From Bacteroidaceae bacterium (GTDB lineage Bacteria > Bacteroidota > Bacteroidia > Bacteroidales > Bacteroidaceae), in the NCBI GenBank assembly GCA_024398785.1, contig JAKSIO010000003.1, positions 62,001-126,000 on the forward strand: a stretch of DNA of 64,000 nt, given 5' to 3'. Both the position numbers and the translations under genes were made by a program. This document shows, in pieces, positions 28,428 through 35,435 of this stretch (position 1 is its first letter; each line of letters starts with the position of its first letter). The notes below the pieces were generated by a model that was not told where the DNA came from, did not search any database, and worked only from the letters and a program-made list of their open reading frames with translations.

Positions 28428-28458
28428 AAAAAAAGGAAGGCAAATGCCTTCCTTTTTT
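28428..28458. terminator. Bidirectional terminator between GH43 and the Hc1-like gene
   Basis: GGAAGGC and GCCTTCC with A- and T-runs on either side (stem of about 13 bp, loop AAAT). It serves GH43 (plus strand) and the Hc1-like gene (minus strand, stop at 28477). Confidence 0.9.
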
Positions 28459-28476
28459 AATTGTGCCATGAAAAAC

Positions 28477-28650
28477 TTACTTAACAGCTGCGATAGATGC
28501 TTTGCGGAACTCTTTCATAAGTTTCTCAAGTTCAAGAGATGATTTGCGTGCACGTGTACCGGCAGCCTTGTTACCCTTCTCAACTTGTGCGTTTGCATCT
28601 TTAGCGAATGCTGCATAGAGTTCAGCAGCTTGTTTCAAAATTTCCTCCAT
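28477..28650 (-). CDS. Histone H1-like (Hc1) mini-protein, 57 aa
   Basis: The product begins MEEILKQAAELYAAFAKDAN and continues with QVEKGNKAAGTRARKSSLEL, the compact Lys/Ala/Arg-rich helical form of Hc1-like proteins common in Bacteroidota. These small basic proteins are thought to bind the nucleoid. The start follows a Gly-free AT-rich leader without a clear ribosome site, as usual here. It has its own terminator at 28428-28458 and is divergent from the next gene. Confidence 0.85.
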   Translation of the reverse strand: MEEILKQAAELYAAFAKDANAQVEKGNKAAGTRARKSSLELEKLMKEFRKASIAAVK

Positions 28651-28846
28651 ACTGTTTTTTATTTATGTGATTAATAAAGTTTCAACGCTCACAAAGTTAA
28701 GTCAAAAAATATTATATGCAAACAAAAATGAGTTTTTTTTAAATTTTTCTAAAAAAGAATTCCAAAATAAGCCCTTTTTGGTCTGAGATTGGGTAAAAAA
28801 TGCATTTTTTTGTATCTTCGCAAGTGAATTTTAATATAACATTCAT

Positions 28847-29455
28847 ATGAGAAAGTCTCTATTGTCAATTGCTATATCATTTGTAGCCTTGACTGCATCA
28901 GCCGGTGGAGTTGTAGATGAGTACGGAAAGATATTCTATGATTCCAATGATCCCAGATACGGTGTCGGTGCCGTAAAGGAAGAAAACGGAAAAGTTGTAT
29001 TTAATTATGATTTGTCCTGTGACAAGGATAAAGAGTCTGCATTTGACATTGTGGAAGCATGGATGCGCGGCCGTTTTGTCCAGCCTGCTGTTGTAGAGAG
29101 CAAGATTGTAAAAAATAATAAAGACAAAAGTGTTATCGCTGTAAATTCTACAGAAACAATAGTATTCAAAAATACTCCTTTGGTTACAGACTTTACAAAG
29201 ATACTGTACACCATGACCGTATCTGTTCAGGAAGAAGGAGTGAAAGTTTCGTTTACGGATATATCATACGCGTATAACGAGAATCGTGATGGTGTTGTAG
29301 CTACATTCTTCCCTGCAGAGGATTGGATTACTGATAAGGAGTCAATGAATAAGAAACAGACCAAGTTCCTTAAGAAGACAGGAAAGTTCAGAGTATGTAC
29401 CATTGATCTGTTTACCAATATTTCCAATGCCTTGCAGAAGGCCCTTGACGAATAA
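28847..29455 (+). CDS. Exported DUF4468-like protein
   Basis: This 202-aa protein has a signal peptide (MRKSLLSIAISFVALTASAG). The body resembles DUF4468 domains with a TBP-like fold: FNYDLSCDKDKESAFDIVEAWM, then a beta-rich middle and an acidic end. The function of this Bacteroidota family is unknown. A -7 box TATCTTCG lies at 28813-28820. The J-like gene follows two bases after its stop, so they are co-transcribed. Confidence 0.65.
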   Translation: MRKSLLSIAISFVALTASAGGVVDEYGKIFYDSNDPRYGVGAVKEENGKVVFNYDLSCDKDKESAFDIVEAWMRGRFVQPAVVESKIVKNNKDKSVIAVNSTETIVFKNTPLVTDFTKILYTMTVSVQEEGVKVSFTDISYAYNENRDGVVATFFPAEDWITDKESMNKKQTKFLKKTGKFRVCTIDLFTNISNALQKALDE

Positions 29456-29457
29456 TT

Positions 29458-29859
29458 GTGGAGAATCTGTATACTATATTAGGTATTGAAAAATATGCGT
29501 CGCAATCTCAAATTGAAGATGCGTACAATAGCTTGAAAGATTCTTTGAAGGATGATGCCGCCGCAATCTCAAAACTAAATACGGCATATCAGGTCTTAAG
29601 TGATATAGAAATGCGTGCATATTACGATGTGCACGGACGTATTCCTGCAAAAAAAGTTCATGAAAAAAAATCTGCAACTGATGACAGACAGATTTTGAAA
29701 GTCCGTAAAACATTGAATTCAATATTCTTGCTGGGAGCGGTTGTGTCTCTTGTTTTTTTCGTTCTTCAGTATGCAGGCTGTTCTGTTATGCCTTTCTATA
29801 TAGCATGTGGAACTTCAATGCTTATCAAAATAGCTGAATATGTCTTGCGCCTCTTCTAA
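29458..29859 (+). CDS. Degenerate J-domain membrane protein
   Basis: This 133-aa protein starts at a GTG; no in-frame ATG exists before the domain. Residues 1-60 align with a J domain (NLYTILGIEKYASQSQIEDA at the start and AYQVLSDIEMRAYYDVHG at the end), but the HPD tripeptide that stimulates DnaK is absent: the loop between helices II and III reads KDSLKDDAAAI. Two hydrophobic segments follow (about 88-107 and 110-130). It is likely a membrane J-like protein that cannot act as a normal Hsp70 co-chaperone. Its end overlaps the porin gene by 20 bases. Confidence 0.75.
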   Translation: MENLYTILGIEKYASQSQIEDAYNSLKDSLKDDAAAISKLNTAYQVLSDIEMRAYYDVHGRIPAKKVHEKKSATDDRQILKVRKTLNSIFLLGAVVSLVFFVLQYAGCSVMPFYIACGTSMLIKIAEYVLRLF

Positions 29860-31924
29860 TATTAAGGTGCTGTTGTCCGGTATTTTGCTGGCCATGCCTT
29901 TGTTTGTCAGGGCGCAGTCCATATTGTCCCAGAATCAGGACGGTTTTGCCAGCAGTGAATACATGGACGGCAATTTGTCTACCTCCAATCTTAAGGATAC
30001 AACCGTTGTTGAAAGAGATGTCAGCCATGAATATTCACAATGGACAATAGATCCGGACATGGGCTTAAACAAATATATGGAACTTGACACATTGGCTCAT
30101 CATTTCCAGAATGTACACCTGTCCGAGGGTCTTGAACGTTCTTACAGTATCATTGGTGTTCTTGGCTCTCCAAGAATCTCAAGGTTATATTTTGAAAGAG
30201 AACAGATGAACGATTTTGTTTTTGATTATCCTCTCTCATATAACCGCAAGAACCCTGTTGATTTCCGTTTTACCGATACTAAAACACCGCAGGTAGCCAT
30301 AGATTATTATAAATCAGGAAATAAAGAAAGCGGTGAAGACCGTATCAAAGGCTATTTTGCAGCAAATTTCAGTAAAAAAGTAGGTATTGGCTTTGATCTT
30401 GATTATACATTGGGAAAAGGACGTTACAGCAATCAGTCCACATCGGCCTTCATAGCCAGATTTTATTCTTATTACCGTGGAGATATATATAAAGTTCAGG
30501 CAAGTTTTAATACAGATGAATATAAAATCAGTGAAAACGGCGGTATAACCGATGACCGTTATATTACTGCAATAGAAGAGGTTCAGGACCTTGGCCGCAG
30601 AAATATTATTCCTGAAGACATTCCTGTAGCCATGACAAAGAACTGGAATAACCTCAAACACAAACAGGGTATTCTGAATCAGACAATAGACATTATGGGG
30701 AATTTCCAGAGAGTGGATTCCGTAATGGATACTGTTGTAACCATAAACGAACGTCGTGCGGTAAGTACTCTTGCTCATACTATGCAGATTGGCCGTTTTG
30801 ACAGAAGGCGGATTGTTCAGACAAATCCGAACAATTATTATGTCAATACTGATTATATGTTCAGTACTGATGATGAACGTTTTTCTGATTTCTATGTGAA
30901 CAATACCTTGAGTCTGTCTCTCAACGAAGGTTTCAGCAAATGGGCTTTTGCCAGTCTTGGAGCATATGCGCGTCATGAGTATCGCAGTTTCAGACTTCCA
31001 ATGGCAAATGATTCTATTGATTACCGTAAACGGTATACTGAATATGACTTTCTTATAGGAGCGGTACTCGAACGTCAAACTGGTTCAAATTTGAATTTCA
31101 GAGCTCATGCAATGACATATCTGCTTGGTCAGAATTTTGGTGACTATACTCTTGAGGGTAATCTTTCCTATAAATTCAATTTTCTTAAACAGGAAGCAAA
31201 AATTTATGCTCAGGCATACTCAAAAGCTGTTCATGCTCCCTTCTTTATTTCTCATTTTCACTCACAGAATTATTGGTGGGATGAAAATTTCAAGAAAACA
31301 TTTTCCAACGGACTTGGCGGAGGTATAAAGATTGACAGAACCGGAACGGACATCTCTTTCAATGTAGAGAACATAAACAATTACATTTATATTGATAATA
31401 CCGGTTATTATAACGGTAAAACATTCCTGCACGATTACACAGCCAGACAGCATACGGAAGGAATACAGATTATCAGTGCCAAACTTGTTCAAAACATTGT
31501 ACTCGGGGTATTCCATTGGGATAACAGTATAACATATCAACTCTCCAGCAATCAGGATGTGCTTCCGTTGCCGGCATTTAATATCTATTCAAATCTCTAT
31601 TTCAGATTTGCGTATTTCAAGAGACTAAAGTTTGAAATTGGAGGTGATGTGAGTTATTTTACAAAGTATTACGGACAAGAATATGTGCCTGGGATAGGCT
31701 TGTTTGCCAATCAGAGCAAAAAGATAGAAAGGGTAGAGGTTGGAAATTATCCTATGATAAATGTTTATGCGAACTGTGAAATTGAGCATGTACGTTTTTA
31801 TTTTATGTGCTATCACTTGAACAACAATATGTTCGAGCAGTTGCGTAATGCATTTTATGTACCACACTATCCAATAAATCCGCGCTTCTTTGAATTAGGC
31901 TTTAGTTGGACTTTTTATGATTAA
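29840..31924 (+). CDS. Putative porin, large outer membrane beta barrel
   Basis: This 694-aa protein has a signal peptide (cleavage after LFVRAQ near residue 25) and alternating aromatic beta strands to a C-terminal Phe-containing strand (RFFELGFSWTFYD). It resembles the family annotated in Bacteroidota as putative porin. The early DPDMGLNKYMELDTLAHHFQ segment is a soluble lead-in before the barrel. Cargo is unknown. It overlaps the oxidoreductase gene by eight bases. Confidence 0.75.
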   Translation: MSCASSNIKVLLSGILLAMPLFVRAQSILSQNQDGFASSEYMDGNLSTSNLKDTTVVERDVSHEYSQWTIDPDMGLNKYMELDTLAHHFQNVHLSEGLERSYSIIGVLGSPRISRLYFEREQMNDFVFDYPLSYNRKNPVDFRFTDTKTPQVAIDYYKSGNKESGEDRIKGYFAANFSKKVGIGFDLDYTLGKGRYSNQSTSAFIARFYSYYRGDIYKVQASFNTDEYKISENGGITDDRYITAIEEVQDLGRRNIIPEDIPVAMTKNWNNLKHKQGILNQTIDIMGNFQRVDSVMDTVVTINERRAVSTLAHTMQIGRFDRRRIVQTNPNNYYVNTDYMFSTDDERFSDFYVNNTLSLSLNEGFSKWAFASLGAYARHEYRSFRLPMANDSIDYRKRYTEYDFLIGAVLERQTGSNLNFRAHAMTYLLGQNFGDYTLEGNLSYKFNFLKQEAKIYAQAYSKAVHAPFFISHFHSQNYWWDENFKKTFSNGLGGGIKIDRTGTDISFNVENINNYIYIDNTGYYNGKTFLHDYTARQHTEGIQIISAKLVQNIVLGVFHWDNSITYQLSSNQDVLPLPAFNIYSNLYFRFAYFKRLKFEIGGDVSYFTKYYGQEYVPGIGLFANQSKKIERVEVGNYPMINVYANCEIEHVRFYFMCYHLNNNMFEQLRNAFYVPHYPINPRFFELGFSWTFYD

Positions 31925-32882
31925 ATGGGGTTTTATAGGTTGCGGACAGGTTACGGAAACTAAAAGCGGACCTGCGTTTGCTACAGCTCAAGGTTCAATG
32001 GTTGAGGCTGTAATGAGTCGTGATGCCGCTAAGGCAGAATCTTATGCCCGCAGGCATAATATTGCCAAGTGGTATACAGATGCCTGGGCTTTGATAAACG
32101 ATGAAAGGGTTGATGCGGTATATATTGCTACTCCTCCGTCCAGTCATGCTACTTATGCAATAATAGCCATGAAGGCCGGAAAACCGGTATATATTGAAAA
32201 ACCTATGGCGCACAGCTATTATGAGTGTCTGCGCATAAACCGTGTGTCGCAGGAGTGTAACGTGCCGTGTTTTGTAGCTTATTACCGCAGGTATTTACCA
32301 TATTTCCATAAAGTTAAAGAACTGATAGATCAGATAGGAACTATTGTGAATGTACAGATCCGGTTCTCGCAGCCCGCGGCAGAATTTGACTATTCACAGG
32401 ACAAACCGTGGCGTCTTATTCCTGATATTTCAGGTGGAGGTCTTTTCTATGATCTTGCCCCCCATCAGATAGATATACTTCAATATTATTTCGGCCCGAT
32501 AATTGAGGCGCAGGGCTTGTGTACAAACCGGAAACATCTCTATGAGGCCGAAGACAGTGTGAGCGCCTGTTTCAAATTTTCCAACGGTCTGGTTGGCTCC
32601 GGTTCATGGTGCTTTGTGTCAAATCCCGATGTCAAGGAGGACCGTATAGAAATTATGGGCGAGAAGGGTAACATAAGCTTCTCTGTTTTTACATTTGAAC
32701 CCATTACTCTAAGCGATGCCACCGGAGTTCATACTTTCAACATTGAGAATCCAAAACATGTACAGTTTCCGTTGGTTCAGGCGGTTGTAGATCATCTGCA
32801 AAAAAAGTCCGTCTGCATGTGCGACGGACTCAGTGCTACCCCCACTAACTGGGTTATGGATAAAATTCTTGGAAAACTCTGA
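31917..32882 (+). CDS. Gfo/Idh/MocA family oxidoreductase
   Basis: This 321-aa NAD(P)-dependent sugar-type dehydrogenase begins with a Rossmann fold at GFIGCGQVTE and carries the family EKP motif in PVYIEKPMAHS. The C-terminal domain includes SGGGLFYDLAPHQIDILQYY with the conserved D-x-x-x-H-x-x-D pattern. Substrate cannot be told. The last 25 codons overlap a hairpin that serves as the terminator of the convergent FadL-like gene. Confidence 0.92.
   Translation: MIKWGFIGCGQVTETKSGPAFATAQGSMVEAVMSRDAAKAESYARRHNIAKWYTDAWALINDERVDAVYIATPPSSHATYAIIAMKAGKPVYIEKPMAHSYYECLRINRVSQECNVPCFVAYYRRYLPYFHKVKELIDQIGTIVNVQIRFSQPAAEFDYSQDKPWRLIPDISGGGLFYDLAPHQIDILQYYFGPIIEAQGLCTNRKHLYEAEDSVSACFKFSNGLVGSGSWCFVSNPDVKEDRIEIMGEKGNISFSVFTFEPITLSDATGVHTFNIENPKHVQFPLVQAVVDHLQKKSVCMCDGLSATPTNWVMDKILGKL
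32800..32830 (-). terminator. Terminator for the FadL-like gene embedded in the oxidoreductase coding sequence
   Basis: AGTCCGTC (32806-32813) and GACGGACT (32823-32830) form a perfect 8-bp stem with a nine-base loop. On the minus strand it is followed by seven T (32806-32800). The FadL-like stop is at 32884, so the terminator lies wholly inside the convergent gene. Confidence 0.7.
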
Positions 32883-32883
32883 T

Positions 32884-34299
32884 TTAGAATATCCAGCCTA
32901 TTGACATTGATACATTGAATCTTTTTGCTGTATATGACTGGTAAGGCTCGTCAATATCTTCTTTCATAGATATTGTGTGGTTGTCCCACTGACGCATAAA
33001 TACCATGTCCATATAACAGTTCGGGAATATTCTTCCACTGCTGACACCTATGCCGAAGGTTAATATCTGGCGGTCTCTCAGATTGTCAGAGAACAAATCA
33101 AATCTGTTCAGATTGAAATCCAAATTGTTTACACCCTTAAATGCGTTTTCAGAAAACAATGGGGAAGTGTAGTTGTAGCCTACACGGAAGCTTACATTGT
33201 CGGCATTGATTTCAGCACCAATTCTTGCTGTATAAGTCTCAAGCAAATCAGCATCAGTCTGGTCAAGCAACCTTGACTGATTTACGTATATGGCACTATG
33301 CTTGGCGTTCTGATACTCAAATTCACCACCCACTGCCAATAAAGATCCGATAGTGAAACCGGTGCTGGCATTGATAATCCATGGTGTATTTACTTTGTAT
33401 TTGCAACGCTGTTCTTCTTTTGTACCATCCAAACTTTTTCCTTGCAGTGAATACAGCTTGTGATAATAATCAAAAGTCATATTATACATTGTGGGAGTTC
33501 TGACGGACAGACCAATTCTCCAAGAGGAGGCATCGATAGGGCGGATAATGGTTCCGAATGCGAAAGACACACCAGTTCCGTATATCTGATTTGAAACATC
33601 CCCGTCGGTATAGACATATGGTGTCTCTGTGTATTCCAGTTCCCCCTGTTCGTTGTATACGTCTTTGCTTACATTCGGGAATTCAGATTTAAAATATGCA
33701 TCTGAGTAATAGTGTGCATTGTGAATGCCCATTGTAAATCCCCAGTAGAATCTGTTGTCAACAGCACGTGAAATATTGAAATTGAAAGTGTTGATATTAC
33801 CTGATTCGGAATTACCGTAATATTGTCTTTCAGTTACATTATCGCTAAGGACAGATCCGTCTTCCTGCGTAACAATCTTGTCTATGTCAGTCTGAAACCT
33901 TACATATCTGTCAAATACTTTGCTGCGCTGATATGTGAATGCAAAGTTTATTGCATCATTATGTCCCAGCATCAGATTTCCTACAAAACCAATGTTGTTA
34001 AAATACAGAAACGGGGTTGACTCCTGACGTCTGAGTCCGTCTGTTTTTGTGCTTCCGCCATTAACTGAAAGAGACAATCCGAGTTCGGACGATTGAAAAG
34101 TTCCGATGCCTGCCGGATTCTTCTGAATGACTGACATATCACTGCCAAAAGCTCCCATTGCTCCTCCCATTCCAACATATCTGGCTGAACCATGTAACTG
34201 GTTGTCAATCAAATGTGCGGCTTCGTACGATGTCTGTGCTGACATTGTACCGGTAAGAATCATACAGATTATCGCTGCTATGTTAATTTTTTTGTTCAT
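32884..34299 (-). CDS. FadL/OmpP1-type outer membrane transport protein
   Basis: This 471-aa protein begins MNKKINIAAIICMILTGTMSAQ, a signal peptide; the ATG at 34299 is used (a TTG two codons upstream is unlikely). The N-terminal SARYVGMGGAMGAFGSDMSV and KNPAGIGTF match FadL-like hatch regions that plug long-chain hydrophobic-substrate channels. The rest is a beta barrel ending RFNVSMSIGWIF. It starts 17 bases downstream of the YW-repeat protein stop on the same strand and is convergent with the oxidoreductase, whose stop is one base away. Confidence 0.85.
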   Translation of the reverse strand: MNKKINIAAIICMILTGTMSAQTSYEAAHLIDNQLHGSARYVGMGGAMGAFGSDMSVIQKNPAGIGTFQSSELGLSLSVNGGSTKTDGLRRQESTPFLYFNNIGFVGNLMLGHNDAINFAFTYQRSKVFDRYVRFQTDIDKIVTQEDGSVLSDNVTERQYYGNSESGNINTFNFNISRAVDNRFYWGFTMGIHNAHYYSDAYFKSEFPNVSKDVYNEQGELEYTETPYVYTDGDVSNQIYGTGVSFAFGTIIRPIDASSWRIGLSVRTPTMYNMTFDYYHKLYSLQGKSLDGTKEEQRCKYKVNTPWIINASTGFTIGSLLAVGGEFEYQNAKHSAIYVNQSRLLDQTDADLLETYTARIGAEINADNVSFRVGYNYTSPLFSENAFKGVNNLDFNLNRFDLFSDNLRDRQILTFGIGVSSGRIFPNCYMDMVFMRQWDNHTISMKEDIDEPYQSYTAKRFNVSMSIGWIF

Positions 34300-34316
34300 A
34301 TACAATTATATTAAAT

Positions 34317-35318
34317 TTAACGGCTGCGGTTTGAATTTATACTGGACATGTGACTTCCACCTCCACCGCCTGCAGGACGGGCTGCCGGTGAAGAAGCTGG
34401 AGTGCTTGTTCTGACCGGAGTTGAGGTTCTGACAGTAGTATTGACAGAATTGTTTGTTGTGGTACGTGTCTGTGTCCGTGTCTGTGTCTGTGTCTGTGTC
34501 GACTGACTGGTTGTATTCCCGTTATTGTTAAGTCTCAGAACAGTTCTGCGCTGATTAGTCTGAGCCGGTTGCTGAGACTGCTGATTCTGCTGGGACTGTT
34601 GTGTTTGCTGTGTAGCGGGTCGGGTAGCAGACTGCTGGGCAGGTTTGTTGTCAGTTCTCTGAGAAGTGTTCATAGGCCTGGCAAGAGTACCACTGCGCTG
34701 ATATGCGTTCTGCTCTCTGTGAGAGACTTCTGCTGGACGCTGAACTCTTGCCGGTTCAGGTTTGTGAGCAGGGCGGGCAGGGCGGTACGGTTCACGCCAT
34801 GAATAATGGTAGTGACGGTCATAGTACCAAGGATCATAGCGCCATGAGTTATAATACCAGGTGTCATAATACCACGGATTATAGTACCATGAGTCATAAT
34901 ACCATGGATCATAAATCGAAAAACTGAAACGCCATGGCCTGAAACGCAAGTCATAATACAGATCAAAGTCGGAATACAATGCTAATGCATATGAAGGAGC
35001 ATGAAATCTGATCAGATTGCTTGAATAGTAGAAATCCAGGTCATAATCATACAAGGCATCATTGTATCCCTCGATATAACTCTGGTTTACAATGTCATTC
35101 AGATTGACATCTGCGCTTTGTGCTGTTACGGTTTTATTGCGTCTGTTATAGTTGTCAACATCAAAATAATCAGTTGATGTTGTCTTGTTAGGCTGAGTGT
35201 TATAAACAACTGCAGGCTGAATATCTTTCTTTGTATTTGTATAAATATCTAACCTTCTGGCAGACATGGCAACTGGAATTATTGCCAACAGAATCGGGGG
35301 AATAAGAAATCGTTTCAT
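34317..35318 (-). CDS. Exported low-complexity protein with WYY repeats and a Q/T-rich tail
   Basis: This 333-aa protein has a signal peptide (MKRFLIPPILLAIIPVAMSA). It is not assigned to a known enzyme family. Residues 136-167 are a run of five-residue units of the form WYYDS/WYYNP/WYYDT, about six copies. An Arg/Pro/His-rich part follows, then a Gln- and Thr-rich tail (about 215-310) and a Gly run near the C-terminus. Such composition suggests a disordered or adhesive surface protein. A hexanucleotide repeat at 34465-34500 encodes alternating T-Q and T-R. It lies just upstream of the FadL-like gene on the same strand. Confidence 0.7.
   Translation of the reverse strand: MKRFLIPPILLAIIPVAMSARRLDIYTNTKKDIQPAVVYNTQPNKTTSTDYFDVDNYNRRNKTVTAQSADVNLNDIVNQSYIEGYNDALYDYDLDFYYSSNLIRFHAPSYALALYSDFDLYYDLRFRPWRFSFSIYDPWYYDSWYYNPWYYDTWYYNSWRYDPWYYDRHYHYSWREPYRPARPAHKPEPARVQRPAEVSHREQNAYQRSGTLARPMNTSQRTDNKPAQQSATRPATQQTQQSQQNQQSQQPAQTNQRRTVLRLNNNGNTTSQSTQTQTQTRTQTRTTTNNSVNTTVRTSTPVRTSTPASSPAARPAGGGGGSHMSSINSNRSR
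34465..34500. repeat. Six-copy hexanucleotide repeat inside the YW/Q/T-rich gene
   Basis: Six tandem YGTGTC units (CGTGTC or TGTGTC). They encode T-Q and T-R dipeptides on the minus strand; any change in copy number keeps the frame. Confidence 0.85.
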
Positions 35319-35388
35319 ATTGCTATCTGTTTTATTGGTTATTCTATTTATGTATATAAGCCTGTTACTCAGGAGTTAAATATAACAA

Positions 35389-35420
35389 AAGTCCGGGCAT
35401 GGAATTCATGACCCGGACTT
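35389..35420 (-). terminator. Terminator of the GH3 gene
   Basis: AAGTCCGGG and CCCGGACTT (9 bp) flank a 14-base loop. On the minus strand TTTTGTTATA follows. It begins 16 bases after the GH3 stop at 35436. Confidence 0.75.
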
Positions 35421-35435
35421 GATTATATATGTTTT

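Noticed and set aside
34305..34305. TTG start for the FadL-like protein
   Set aside because: The ATG two codons downstream begins a standard signal peptide; TTG adds nothing.
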